Below are positions 31,820-40,354 of a stretch of 64,000 nt of DNA, piece by piece. The notes under the pieces were generated by a model that worked only from the letters and a program-made list of their open reading frames with translations, was not told the DNA's origin and did no database searches. Where the stretch lies: NCBI GenBank assembly GCA_016218725.1, contig JACRDB010000088.1, forward strand, positions 1-64,000, given 5' to 3'. Position 1 is the first letter of the stretch, and each line of letters begins with the position of its first letter. The translations under genes and the position numbers were made by a program. Origin of the DNA: Deltaproteobacteria bacterium. Lineage in GTDB: Bacteria; Myxococcota_A; Polyangia; Polyangiales; Ga0077539.

Positions 31820-34339
31820 CTACCCGCCGTTCGTGTCCGCGGTCCGGCGGACCTCTCCGGCGCCGCCGTCCACCACCACGCGCTCGCCGTCCTTCAGGGC
31901 GCGGGTGCCCACCTCGGTGCCCAGCACCGCGGGGATCCCGTACTCCCTCGCCACGATCGCCGCGTGGGACAAGGGCCCGCCGGTGTCCGACACCACCGCC
32001 GAGGCCAGAGAGAACAACGGCGTCCAGGTGGGGTCCGTGTAGGGACACACCAGCACGTCGCCGGGCTGGAGCCGAGAAGAGTCCTCCACCGTGAGGATCA
32101 CCCTCGCGGGCCCCGAGGCCACCCCGGGGCTCCCCGCGGTGCCCGTCAGGGGCGCTCCCTGTGCGCGCTCGGGCACCGGCCGCTGCGCGCGCCACGCCTG
32201 CGAGGCCACCTCCCGGAGCGACCGACGGCGCCCCACCCGACGCCGGAGCTCCGCGGGCGCGAGGTCCCCGAGGAGGGCCTCGCGGGCCTCGCCCATGCGG
32301 GCGAAGGCCACGTGCCCCGGCGCGGCGAGGGCACCCCGCGCGGCGAGCCGCCGCCCGACCTCGGCCATGGCGCCGCGGGCCACGCCGTAGGCCTCCTCGA
32401 TAGCGTAGAGGCTGGCCTCGCGGGCGACGTGGGCGTCGCGCCAGGCGCGGAGCGTGCGTGCGAAGGTGCGCCGCAGGACCCGCGGGAGCCCGCGGCGCAC
32501 GGCCTCCTCGCGGGCCTCGAAGCGGGCGAGGCCGGCCGCCGTGCGCCGGGCCGCGGCGCCGGTCTCCCCCGCGCGGACCATGGCCCCCACGGCGCGGTGG
32601 AGCCCGGCCCGGTCCTCGCGCCAGGAGCGCGTGGAGAAGGGCAGGTACGCCATGCCCGTGCGCGCGCCGTGGGCGCTCAGGAACGCCTCCACCGCCTGGA
32701 GGTAGGCCTCGCCGTCCGGCGCCGCGGCCACGCGGGCGTCGGTGACCTCCGCCGGGCCTTCATAGAGCGCGCGCAGGGCGGGGCTCCCGAGGCACCGGTC
32801 CGCGAGCGCCTGGAGCCCGTGCTCGATGTCCACGGTGCGGTAGCGAAGCCCCCCCAGCCACTCGAAGGGATCGACCTTCTCGTCCGCCAGGCGCGCGAGC
32901 GCCGTGAGCCACTGGCCCCAGAGCGCCCCGGGTACGATCACCTCGGCGAAGCGCACCCGGGCCACGCGGTAGCCCGCGTCCAGGGCGCGCTGGGCGTGCT
33001 CCCAGAGGGCCGCGTCGTCCAGCGAGGAAGGCTCCACCGCGCGCAACGCGGAGAGGTCCACCCCGAGCTCGCCGGCGCGGGCGCCCCAGGCCGAGGGGTC
33101 CCGCCGCCAGGCACGGACGAGCGCGAAGGGCGCCTGCACCAGCCCGAGGGACGGCCTCGGGTCCGCCGGGGCCACCCGGTAGACACCGTTTTCGTCCATC
33201 GGGAGGAGCGCGGAGGCCGCGGGCATCGCGAGGCCGAGGTCATCGCCCACCGCCAGGAGCTGGTCGTAGCCACGGTGCAGGGGCTCCTCGTCGAGGGGCA
33301 TCGGCGCCGAGGGGTAGTGCTCCAGGATGTCGTCCACCACCTTGCGGTGCCGCGCGCTCAGGGACCTCGGAGGCGCCGGGCGCGTGGTGATCGGGCGAGA
33401 CTGGAGCAGCACCACCCGGCCCTCGGCCCACGCGAACTCGATGTCCTGGGCGACGCCCTCGGCGGCCTCGACCTTGAGCCCAAGGGCATGCAGAGCCCCG
33501 AGGGCCTCGGGCGGCAGGCACGGCGCGGCCCTCAGGGCCTCGGGGACCTCCTCGGCGCGGGTGCCCCCCGCGGGGTCCGACACCACCCGGCGCTCCTTGC
33601 TGCCAAGGCGGTGCTCCAGCACCTTCCCGTCGGCGCGCGCGAGCCGCCACAGGTCTGGGGTGACCCAGCCCGAGACCACCACCTCGCCGAGCCCGTAGGC
33701 GGCGTTGAGCACCATCTCGTCCCGGCCCGTGACCGGGTCCGTGGTGAAGAGCACGCCGGCGGCCTCGGGCTCCACCATGCGCTGCACCACCACCGCGAGG
33801 GACACCTCGCCGTGATCAAAGCCCTGGCGCACCCGGTACGCGATGGCCCTGGAGGTCCACAGGGACGACCAGCACGCGCGCACCGCCGCCAGGAGCGCGG
33901 CCTCGCCGCGGACCCCGAGGATGGTCTCCTGCTGGCCCGCGAAGCTGGCGTCCGGGAGGTCCTCGGCGGTGGCCGAGGAGCGCACCGCCACGGGCCCGCC
34001 GCCGAGCCCCGCCCAGGCCTCGCGCAGCGCGTCGGCCAGCGCCGGCGGGATCGCCGCGCGCAGGAACGCCGCCCGCAGCGCCGCCGACGCGCGCTCGCAT
34101 GCCTGGGGCTCGGCCCGGGAGACATCGTCCGCGGAGAGCTGCGCCTCCAGCGCGTCCTGGAGCCCTGCCTCGGCGACGAAGCGCCGATACGCCTCCGCGG
34201 TCACCACGAAGCCATCGGGCAGCGGGAAGCCGTCCCGCAGGCGCTGGCCCAGGCTCGCTCCCTTGCCGCCCACCCGCCCGAGGTCCCCGCGGCCCACGGC
34301 GGAGAGCGCCAACACCACCGCGCCGTCCTTGACGTCCAT
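31820..34339 (-). CDS. PEP-utilising phosphotransferase, rifampin phosphotransferase/PEP synthase-like
   Basis: 839 residues. The ATG at 34339 is preferred over a GTG at 34354 because GAGGCAGAGG lies just upstream. Domain order: PEP/pyruvate-binding ATP-grasp (VGGKGASLGQRL, VAVRSSATAEDLPDASFAGQ, GVLFTTDPVTGRDEMVLNA, VLLQSRPIT) to about residue 330, a middle region of about 400 residues, and a C-terminal swivelling domain (DVLVCPYTDPTWTPLF, then DTGGPLSHAAIVAREYGIPAV with the phospho-His). Order and length match rifampin phosphotransferase, where the middle region binds the acceptor; PEP synthase would have a C-terminal PEP-binding TIM barrel instead. The acceptor is unknown, so antibiotic inactivation is only one option. 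Confidence 0.88.
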   Translation of the reverse strand: MDVKDGAVVLALSAVGRGDLGRVGGKGASLGQRLRDGFPLPDGFVVTAEAYRRFVAEAGLQDALEAQLSADDVSRAEPQACERASAALRAAFLRAAIPPALADALREAWAGLGGGPVAVRSSATAEDLPDASFAGQQETILGVRGEAALLAAVRACWSSLWTSRAIAYRVRQGFDHGEVSLAVVVQRMVEPEAAGVLFTTDPVTGRDEMVLNAAYGLGEVVVSGWVTPDLWRLARADGKVLEHRLGSKERRVVSDPAGGTRAEEVPEALRAAPCLPPEALGALHALGLKVEAAEGVAQDIEFAWAEGRVVLLQSRPITTRPAPPRSLSARHRKVVDDILEHYPSAPMPLDEEPLHRGYDQLLAVGDDLGLAMPAASALLPMDENGVYRVAPADPRPSLGLVQAPFALVRAWRRDPSAWGARAGELGVDLSALRAVEPSSLDDAALWEHAQRALDAGYRVARVRFAEVIVPGALWGQWLTALARLADEKVDPFEWLGGLRYRTVDIEHGLQALADRCLGSPALRALYEGPAEVTDARVAAAPDGEAYLQAVEAFLSAHGARTGMAYLPFSTRSWREDRAGLHRAVGAMVRAGETGAAARRTAAGLARFEAREEAVRRGLPRVLRRTFARTLRAWRDAHVAREASLYAIEEAYGVARGAMAEVGRRLAARGALAAPGHVAFARMGEAREALLGDLAPAELRRRVGRRRSLREVASQAWRAQRPVPERAQGAPLTGTAGSPGVASGPARVILTVEDSSRLQPGDVLVCPYTDPTWTPLFSLASAVVSDTGGPLSHAAIVAREYGIPAVLGTEVGTRALKDGERVVVDGGAGEVRRTADTNGG

Positions 34340-34408
34340 CGCCTCTGCCTCCACGGTCCGCTACCACGTTGTTGAGTGCTCGTAAACACCGTGGGGAGCG
34401 CGCTTTTT

Positions 34409-34426
34409 GTGCGTGCGACCACGCAC
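34409..34426. promoter_or_regulatory. Inverted repeat in a divergent control region
   Basis: GTGCGTG-CGAC-CACGCAC (7-bp arms, 4-nt loop), preceded by five T residues. It lies midway between the divergent starts at 34339 and 34466 and could be an operator. Confidence 0.35.
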
Positions 34427-34465
34427 AACGATCGCCCCCGACGGGGCGTCACCGCCGAGGCACCG

Positions 34466-35437
34466 ATGAAGCTGGACCTAGAACCTACGGACCTGGTTGG
34501 CGCGGCGGCGGCGATTGACGCCGCGGGGCGCGCGGGGCTCTTCCAGGCGCTTTTGGACGGCGATGGGAGCTCCGAGGAGGCCCTCCGCGAGCGCCTGGGG
34601 GTGCACCCTCGGGGCCTGGCGGTGGTGCTGGACGTCCTGGTGGCGGTGGGCCTGGTGGCGCGCGACGAGGACGGCTTCCTCAGGCCCGCGCCGGCGCTCG
34701 CGGCGGTGGACCGTCGCATGCCGGGCGCGGTGGCGCTGGCGGGGGCGCTCTTCGCGGGCGCCCCGGAGCTCCTCCGGAGCGGCGCGCCGGTGGTGGTGAT
34801 GGACGGCGACCCGGCGCAGCGCGCGGAGGCCTACCGCCGGAGCGTGGGGGGCCTGGCGGGGCTCTTCCAGCGGGCCGCGGAGGCCTTCGCGGAGGCCCTG
34901 GGGCCCGTCGCCGGGGGCGTGCTGGACGTGGGCTGCGGCTCCGGGGTGTGGAGCCTGGCGGTGGCCGCGAGGAACCCCTCCACCCGGGTGACGGGCCTGG
35001 ACCTGGAGGGCGTCACGGACGTCTTCCTGGAGCACTGCCGCGAGGCGGGCCTCGCCGGCAGGGCCCGCGCCTGGACCGGCAGCGCCCACACCTACGCCTT
35101 CCCGGACGACGCCTTCGAACTCGCGCTGATCGCCAACGTGCTGCGGCTGGAGCCCGAGGCCCAGGCCGCGGCGCTCGTACGGCGGGTCGCGCAGGCGGTG
35201 CGCCCCGGTGGGCGCCTGGTGGTGCTGGATGCTCTCTCCTCGGGCACGCCCGAGCGGGAGGTGTCCCGCGCGGTGTACGGGCTGCACCTGGCGCTCCGGA
35301 CCACGGCCGGCGCGGTGCACCCGCCCTCGAAGGTGCGCGGGTGGCTGGCGGCGGCGGGGCTCACGAGCATCGAGGCGCTGGACTTCGGCGTGCACCCCGG
35401 GGCCGTGGCCGCGCTGGTGGGCCACCGCCCGCTGTGA
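34466..35437 (+). CDS. SAM-dependent methyltransferase with winged-helix dimerisation domain
   Basis: 323 residues. The first 90 form a winged-helix dimerisation module (GAAAAIDAAGRAGLFQALLDG, RERLGVHPRGLAVVLDVLVAVGLV), as in acetylserotonin-type O-methyltransferases. SAM motif I is GVLDVGCGSGVWSLAVA (about 152-168), the acidic residue after it is GLDLEG, and the post-II motif is AVRPGGRLVVLDAL. Substrate likely a small phenolic or isoprenoid metabolite; unknown. The ATG at 34466 follows a GAGG 6 nt upstream; the frame opens at 34376 but the upstream part crosses the inverted repeat. Divergent from the PEP-utilising enzyme. Confidence 0.9.
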   Translation: MKLDLEPTDLVGAAAAIDAAGRAGLFQALLDGDGSSEEALRERLGVHPRGLAVVLDVLVAVGLVARDEDGFLRPAPALAAVDRRMPGAVALAGALFAGAPELLRSGAPVVVMDGDPAQRAEAYRRSVGGLAGLFQRAAEAFAEALGPVAGGVLDVGCGSGVWSLAVAARNPSTRVTGLDLEGVTDVFLEHCREAGLAGRARAWTGSAHTYAFPDDAFELALIANVLRLEPEAQAAALVRRVAQAVRPGGRLVVLDALSSGTPEREVSRAVYGLHLALRTTAGAVHPPSKVRGWLAAAGLTSIEALDFGVHPGAVAALVGHRPL

Positions 35438-35443
35438 GTGGTG

Positions 35444-35863
35444 CTAGCCCGCGAAGTAGCGCAGCCCCAGCCACGCCGCGACGGCGCCGAAGGGCACTCC
35501 CAGGGCCGTCATGCGCACCCTGGGCCTCCAGGCGCGCAGGGCCTGCGGGTCGCCACGGCGTCGGTACCGCAGCGCCACGAGGACCGCGCAGTACAGGTTG
35601 CTCCCGATGGCCACGAGGCCCGCGGCCACCTTGAGCTGGAGCACCGCCGACGGAGGCCAGGCGCGCCCGAGGAGGGCGGCGCCGGTCCCGAGGACCCCGA
35701 GGAGCACGGGGAGCTCGGCCAGGACATCAATCCAGAAGTGGGCTCGGGCGGTGAAGCGCAGGGCGTGGTCGTCGTCGCCGAGGCACTCCAGGATGAACTC
35801 ACACAGGAGGATCCCGCCCCACAGACCAAGGAAGACCAGGTGCGCGAGGTGCAGGGGGTCCAA
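35444..35863 (-). CDS. Small four-helix membrane protein
   Basis: 139 residues if the TTG at 35863 is the start. The open frame continues upstream across the next gene, but there it is only the antisense-type shadow of the Cys-rich lipoprotein. Four hydrophobic segments are clear: LHLAHLVFLGLWGGILLCEF, AHFWIDVLAELPVLLGVLG, LQLKVAAGLVAIGSNLYCAV and MTALGVPFGAVAAWLGL. A His in the first helix and the general layout recall CopD/HemJ-like proteins, but the usual motifs are absent. Function unknown. The gene starts 26 bp after the lipoprotein gene, so the two are probably in one operon. Confidence 0.65.
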   Translation of the reverse strand: MDPLHLAHLVFLGLWGGILLCEFILECLGDDDHALRFTARAHFWIDVLAELPVLLGVLGTGAALLGRAWPPSAVLQLKVAAGLVAIGSNLYCAVLVALRYRRRGDPQALRAWRPRVRMTALGVPFGAVAAWLGLRYFAG

Positions 35864-35889
35864 CGGAAGGGCTCGAGGTCGGGGGGGCG

Positions 35890-36189
35890 CTACCCGCCCC
35901 GGCAGAGCAGGCGCCCGCCCTCGGAGCGGCAGCGGAGGAACGAGGGGCAGTCCCGGTCCGAGGCGCAGGGCAGGAAGCACACGCGGTCGTGGCAGTAGCC
36001 CTGGGCGGGGCAGTCCCGGTCCGAGCCGCAGCCGTAGGTGCACATCCCCCGGCCGCATTTGCTCTCTGTGCAACAAAAGGACCCGCCGCCGCAGGACTGG
36101 CCGTTGCGGCAGTCCTGGCCGAGGTCCACGGAGCACCCGGTCAGGGCCAGGAGGAAGAGCGCCAGGGGTCGCCAGCGGGAGCGCGCCAT
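35890..36189 (-). CDS. Small Cys-rich lipoprotein
   Basis: 99 residues from the ATG at 36189: MARSRWRPLALFLLALTGC, lipobox Cys 19. The mature part is packed with cysteines in short modules: CRNGQSCGGGSFCCTESKCG, then CGSDRDCPAQGYCHDRVC and CASDRDCPSFLRCRSEGG. The two SDRDCP modules are internal repeats. They resemble the Cys modules in the larger surface proteins at 9381 and 29550. A disulfide-stabilised periplasmic or surface peptide; role unknown. Confidence 0.75.
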   Translation of the reverse strand: MARSRWRPLALFLLALTGCSVDLGQDCRNGQSCGGGSFCCTESKCGRGMCTYGCGSDRDCPAQGYCHDRVCFLPCASDRDCPSFLRCRSEGGRLLCRGG

Positions 36190-36244
36190 GGACCGAAGCA
36201 TCGCACGGCCCCGGGGTCCCGGGCTACGCCGCGCGACCGCCGCG

Positions 36245-37213
36245 CTACGGCAGCGGCACCATGGAGTTGTTGTTCCCCGAGAGCACGGCGTTGAGCCAGG
36301 GGCCGACCTCCGTGGACCCCGCGGTGCTCCCTCGGAAGGTGCTCGCCGTGGGGTTGGGACCGAAGGGGCCCTCGCAGTTTCGGGGCATCGGGCCCGCGAC
36401 GGAGCCCTGCATCACCTGCTGGCCCGTCTGCGCGGACACCAGCCTCACCGGGAGCATGGACTGCATCCTCGGGTAGGTCCGTACGGTGCCCGGCACACGG
36501 ATGCCGTTGCGCGTGCGCCACACCTCGCAGGTGCCGATCTGCACCTCCGTCGCCTCGCCGAAGCAGGCCACCACCTCGGTGTCGCTCACCCCGGTCGGCA
36601 CCTGCCCCGAGGGGATGCGCGAGTTCGAGATCCGCCAGGTGCCGTTGGAGGCGCGCTCGGCGCCCACCACCCGGTGCGTCGCGGGCCCCGGCGTGTACGC
36701 CGTCGTGCCCGCCACGGCCCGGCCCTCGCACGCCGCGGTCAGGGCGCCGTAGGTGCTCTGGGTCTTCTTGTCATGCAGGTACGCGCCCACCACGCACACC
36801 CCACACACCACCAGGAGCGCCGCCACCCCGAGCCCGATGAGCAGCCCCTTGTTGCCACCACCCGACGGCGGCGGCTGCGGCATCCCCCCCGGAGGTCCGT
36901 AGCCCGGAGGCCCGAAGCCCGGAGGCCCTCCCCCGGGAGGCCCAAAGGCCCCGCCGCCCGGAGGCCCATAGGGCCCGCCGCCCGGGGGGCCAAAGCCCCC
37001 GCCACCAGGGGGACCAAAGCCGCCACCACCGGGCGGGCCAAAGCCGCCACCACCGGGCGGACCGAAGCCCCCCGGAGGACCGCCACCACCGGGCGGACCG
37101 AAGCCCCCCGGAGGACCGCCACCACCGGGCGGGCCGAAGCCCCCCGGAGGCCCTCCCCCCGGAGGGCCGAAGCCCCCGGGAGGTCCCCAACCGCCTTGTC
37201 CCTGTCCGCTCAT
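36245..37213 (-). CDS. Membrane protein with GPPGG-repeat N-terminus and C-terminal domain
   Basis: 322 residues. The ATG at 37213 begins MSGQGQGGWGPPGG; roughly 110 residues of GFGPPGGG-type repeats follow and the DNA is correspondingly a 24-27 bp tandem repeat. A single membrane helix (GLLIGLGVAALLVVCGVCVVGAYL) at about 127-150 precedes a soluble domain with two or three cysteines (LTAACEGRAVAGTTAYTPG, VVACFGEATEVQIGTCEVWR). The repeat region faces the cytoplasm and the domain the periplasm in the likely topology. The C-terminal domain matches no family I know. 58 bp downstream of the next gene on the same strand. Confidence 0.78.
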   Translation of the reverse strand: MSGQGQGGWGPPGGFGPPGGGPPGGFGPPGGGGPPGGFGPPGGGGPPGGFGPPGGGGFGPPGGGGFGPPGGGGFGPPGGGPYGPPGGGAFGPPGGGPPGFGPPGYGPPGGMPQPPPSGGGNKGLLIGLGVAALLVVCGVCVVGAYLHDKKTQSTYGALTAACEGRAVAGTTAYTPGPATHRVVGAERASNGTWRISNSRIPSGQVPTGVSDTEVVACFGEATEVQIGTCEVWRTRNGIRVPGTVRTYPRMQSMLPVRLVSAQTGQQVMQGSVAGPMPRNCEGPFGPNPTASTFRGSTAGSTEVGPWLNAVLSGNNNSMVPLP

Positions 37214-37271
37214 GTCCCTGGTGCCTCTTTCGTGTTCGATGAGAGTGTGCAATGTGCGTCTGGCGTGTGGT

Positions 37272-38438
37272 TCAGACGTCCAGAAAAGGCCTGAGATCCA
37301 GACCGTCCGCGGCCTCCCGGAGCCGCCCGTGGACCGCCTCCGGGGGGATGCGCTCCAGCGAGTCCAGCGACGCCTCCCAGCCCCAGGCGCAGCGCAGGAG
37401 CAGGGCCCGGGCCTCCAGCGCCGGGAGCCGGTCGAGCACCGCCCCGAGGAGCTCGGGCCCCTGGCGCGAGAGCGGGTCCTTGCCCTTGCCCTGGCCCTCC
37501 AGCAAGGCAAAGCCCGTGGAGCCCTCGGCCGGGAGGACGTGGGCGTCGATTTCCCGCACCGAGCGCCCGGGGGTGCTCACCCAGCCGATGCCCAGCACGC
37601 CCAGGGCCAGGAGCCCCACGGCGGTGGAGGCCACGGCCCCGGCGACGTTCCCGCCGCCGCCGAGGCGGAAGCGCAGCATCTGGGTCGCGCCCGCCTGGTG
37701 GACGCCCACGGGCGCCCCGAAGCACCGCGCGAGCGTCAGCGCCAGGTCCGGTCCGGACAGGGGCGACAGCCACCAGCCCCCGCGGGCTCCGCGCCCATAG
37801 GCCAGCGTGCGGTCCAGCAGCGAGACCCGGGCCACCAGGTCCCTGGCGCGCTCCACCGGGAGGAGCTCCCGGCGCCACGCGCCCTCCAGCACCGAGGCCA
37901 GCGAGAGCACCCGAGGGTCCCCGGAGCATGCGCTCCCGCGCAGGAAGCCCGCGCCCGAGGGGTCGCCGTCGGTGGGGGTGACCAACGGCAGCGAGGGGGG
38001 CACCCTCCAGGCGGGGTCCACGGCGCAGAGGGCCTGGAGGAAGCTCACCAGGGGCCCCTGGTCCTGGAGGCCCACGAGCTTGTGGGCGCGGTCCCGGGTG
38101 TAGAGCCACAGGTCGTCGAAGACCAGGCCCTTCTTTGCGTCCACCCGCGCGAGCGCGTCGAAGGGCACGTCCGCCAGGACGTCGTCCGCGCGCAGGAGCA
38201 CGCGCCGGTCGGTGACCAGCGCGGCGTTGCCGTTGGGCCCCGGGGCCAGGTCCGCCAGGAGCATCGCCACGGCGCGCTCGCCCACGGTGTGGTCGCAGCC
38301 CCCGCCCAGGAAGGCCAGGGCCCGGCGGTACTGCACCGGGTCCATGGCGCCCCCGAGGGAGTACCGCCGCCCCTGCAGGTGCCGCAGGGCCAGGGCCTGG
38401 GCGGCGTTCTGTTCCTGCGTGGGCGAGCGGTAGACCAT
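37272..38438 (-). CDS. Hypothetical protein with one membrane helix
   Basis: 388 residues. The N-terminal 110 residues (MVYRSPTQEQNAAQALALRH, then VTDRRVLLRADDVLADVPFDALARVD) look like a bacterial PH-type or DUF-type signalling fold; KKGLVFDDLWLYT follows. A membrane helix, NVAGAVASTAVGLLALGVLGI, is near residue 277. The end is helical (LLGAVLDRLPALEARALLLRCAWGWEASL). No catalytic motif. It lies just upstream of the GPPGG-repeat gene on the same strand, so the pair may act together at the inner membrane. I do not recognise the family. Confidence 0.75.
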   Translation of the reverse strand: MVYRSPTQEQNAAQALALRHLQGRRYSLGGAMDPVQYRRALAFLGGGCDHTVGERAVAMLLADLAPGPNGNAALVTDRRVLLRADDVLADVPFDALARVDAKKGLVFDDLWLYTRDRAHKLVGLQDQGPLVSFLQALCAVDPAWRVPPSLPLVTPTDGDPSGAGFLRGSACSGDPRVLSLASVLEGAWRRELLPVERARDLVARVSLLDRTLAYGRGARGGWWLSPLSGPDLALTLARCFGAPVGVHQAGATQMLRFRLGGGGNVAGAVASTAVGLLALGVLGIGWVSTPGRSVREIDAHVLPAEGSTGFALLEGQGKGKDPLSRQGPELLGAVLDRLPALEARALLLRCAWGWEASLDSLERIPPEAVHGRLREAADGLDLRPFLDV

Positions 38439-38517
38439 CGGGCGGGGTCCCTATCCCGCACGACGAACGCCCCCCGGTCAAGTCCGGCACCGGTTTCCGT
38501 CCCCGCCCGCGACGCCC

Positions 38518-39498
38518 TCACCGCGGCGCGACCTGGTAGACGTCCCTCACCGTCGCGCGCCCAAGCGCGTCTTGAAAGTCCCCGAGGGGCTGCGTGTGGT
38601 AACGGTAGTCCGGCCTCGCCGCCAGGGTGCGCAGGACCACGCTCCGCCGGTCCGAGGGCAGCCCCCGGATGTTCCGCCGGAAGGGAGGGTCGTAACGCCA
38701 GTACTGCTCGGCGTTCGACAGGTACAGCGCCCCCACGCGCAGCCCCCCGCGGCGGAGCGCCTCGCCCAGGGCCCCGATGGCTCCCTCCGGGGCCCGGAGG
38801 TCCGCGCACAGGGCTCGCACCCTCCCCGCCCGCAGGAGCCCCCGCAGGTGCGCGTACTGCGCCCGGTCCGTCAGGAACCACGGCGCCGTGAGGTCCCGCC
38901 CCAGGCGCTCGTAGCGGTGCCTCACCCGGCGCCTCGCGCGGTCATACAGACCCACCGCCAGGCGCGCGCTCCGGGCGTCGGGAGAGGCCCCTCGGAGGAG
39001 CGCCCTCGCGGCCTCGGCGCCCTCCTCGGTCCAGTGCGACAGGTACGCCTCGGGCGTCTCGCTCTCCAGGAGGAACACCCGGTGGAGCCCGTGCATCGCG
39101 ACCACCCTCGGGTCGTAGTCAAGCAACAGCGCCCCCTCGGCCCTCGCCCAGGCCACCAACAGGTACGCCTGCTCCGCGCCTACCCCCACGTACACACCGC
39201 CGACGCCCCTCAGGGTGGGCTCGAAGGCGTCCAGGTGGGCCTCGTCGCTGGTGAGGAAATGCAGCCCGTGGAGCTGGTCTTGAATGCTCATCAGGTGGGC
39301 CGCGGGAGGGTCCTCGGGCACCGCTCGAAGGGCCTCCCAGGGGTCTCCGCGGGGTGTCGCTCCGGGGGCCGGAGCGGGCACGGGAGCGGGCGCCGCCGGG
39401 GTGGTCACCGCCGCGGGGGGCGGCGCGCGAGGGGCCGCGGGCGGCGCGCGCCGGGAACACGCGAGGAGGACCAGAGCACCGAGCACCGATCGGTGCAT
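38518..39498 (-). CDS. Lipoprotein, LIC_10091/DUF7790-like
   Basis: 326 residues. MHRSVLGALVLLAC gives lipobox Cys 14, then an Ala/Pro linker to about residue 55. The body reads VYVGVGAEQAYLLVAWARAE, LLLDYDPRVVAMHGLHRVFL, WFLTDRAQYAHLRGLLRAG, VRALCADLRAPEGAIGALGE and VGALYLSNAEQYWRYDPPFR. The LDYDPR block, and SNAEQYW in particular, recall the LIC_10091 family, whose members look like degenerate Rossmann methyltransferases and have no known role. I make this match from memory of the motif only. It is the last gene of the OMP-pyrF operon, 4 bp after pyrF. Confidence 0.72.
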   Translation of the reverse strand: MHRSVLGALVLLACSRRAPPAAPRAPPPAAVTTPAAPAPVPAPAPGATPRGDPWEALRAVPEDPPAAHLMSIQDQLHGLHFLTSDEAHLDAFEPTLRGVGGVYVGVGAEQAYLLVAWARAEGALLLDYDPRVVAMHGLHRVFLLESETPEAYLSHWTEEGAEAARALLRGASPDARSARLAVGLYDRARRRVRHRYERLGRDLTAPWFLTDRAQYAHLRGLLRAGRVRALCADLRAPEGAIGALGEALRRGGLRVGALYLSNAEQYWRYDPPFRRNIRGLPSDRRSVVLRTLAARPDYRYHTQPLGDFQDALGRATVRDVYQVAPR

Positions 39499-39502
39499 GG
39501 GG

Positions 39503-40354
39503 TCACCCCGCCGCGCGCAGGGAAGCGTCAAACGTGGAGTACACACGCTCCGCGGCGGAGAGCCACGCCGAGCCGGGATCGGCATAGAGGATGCCGCTGG
39601 ACTGGTTGACGAGGATGGGGCCCGCGCCCTCGACGGAGAACGCCGCGCGGAGGGTGCCGTCGAGGTCACCGCCCTGGGCGCCGACGCCGGGGATGAGAAG
39701 CGGGAGGGCGGGGGCCACGGCGCGCACGCGGCGGAGGGGCTCCGGGGTGGTGGCGCCCACGACCAGGCCGGTGTTCCCGTGGAGGTTCCAGGGGCCGGCC
39801 ACGCGACGGGCCAGGTGCAGGTACAGGGGCTCCGGGGCGCCCCCGTCGGAGACCTCCAGGGCCTGGAGCTCGGCCCCTCCGGGGTTCGAGGTGCGCCCGA
39901 GGACAAAGACCCCGCGGTCGGCGCGGGAGAGGAAGGGCTCCAGGGCCTCGGAGCCCAGGTACGGGTGCACGGTGACCGCGTCGGCCCCGAGGTGGTCAAA
40001 GGCGTGGCGGACGTAGCCCTGGTTGGTGCTCTGGATGTCCCCGACCTTCATGTCCAGGACGAGGAGGGCCTCCGGGGCGCGCTGGTGGAGGTAATTACAG
40101 AGCTCTCCCAGGGCGCTCATGCCGTCGAGGCCGCCCGCGAGGAAGAAGGCCCAGTTGGGCTTGAAGGCCGCCGCGCGGGCGGCGAGGCACTCCACCACGG
40201 GGAAGAGGAACGCGCGCCAGAGGGCGCGGAGGTCATCCCCGTGGCGGGCGCGGAGGCTCTCGGGGAGGCGCTCAGTCACCGGGTCCAGGCCGACGCAGGC
40301 GCGGTTGTGGCGCGCGTGGTGGAAGGCCAGGAGCTTCCGGAACGGGGGCCTCAC
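39503..40354 (-). CDS. pyrF: Orotidine 5'-phosphate decarboxylase (type 2)
   Basis: 283 residues, the size of the longer type-2 enzymes. The active-site lysine array is LVLDMKVGDIQST with Asp 101, Lys 103 and Asp 106; the phosphate-binding end is LLIPGVGAQGGDLDG. Other family blocks: CVGLDPVTERLPE, AAFKPNWAFFLAGG, DAVTVHPYLGSEA and FVLGRTSNPG. It makes UMP from OMP in pyrimidine synthesis. Its ATG overlaps the stop of the outer-membrane barrel gene by 4 nt, so it is translationally coupled to an envelope protein, and not to other pyr genes. Confidence 0.95.
   Translation of the reverse strand: MRPPFRKLLAFHHARHNRACVGLDPVTERLPESLRARHGDDLRALWRAFLFPVVECLAARAAAFKPNWAFFLAGGLDGMSALGELCNYLHQRAPEALLVLDMKVGDIQSTNQGYVRHAFDHLGADAVTVHPYLGSEALEPFLSRADRGVFVLGRTSNPGGAELQALEVSDGGAPEPLYLHLARRVAGPWNLHGNTGLVVGATTPEPLRRVRAVAPALPLLIPGVGAQGGDLDGTLRAAFSVEGAGPILVNQSSGILYADPGSAWLSAAERVYSTFDASLRAAG

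Noticed and set aside
32161..34375. Plus-strand open frames through the PEP-utilising gene
   Set aside because: Shadow frames of low-complexity Arg/Ala/Gly content against a gene with full family motifs.
37021..37190. Tandem repeat DNA in the GPPGG gene as a separate repeat element
   Set aside because: The periodicity follows the coding of a repeated peptide in a real gene; no sign of an independent element.
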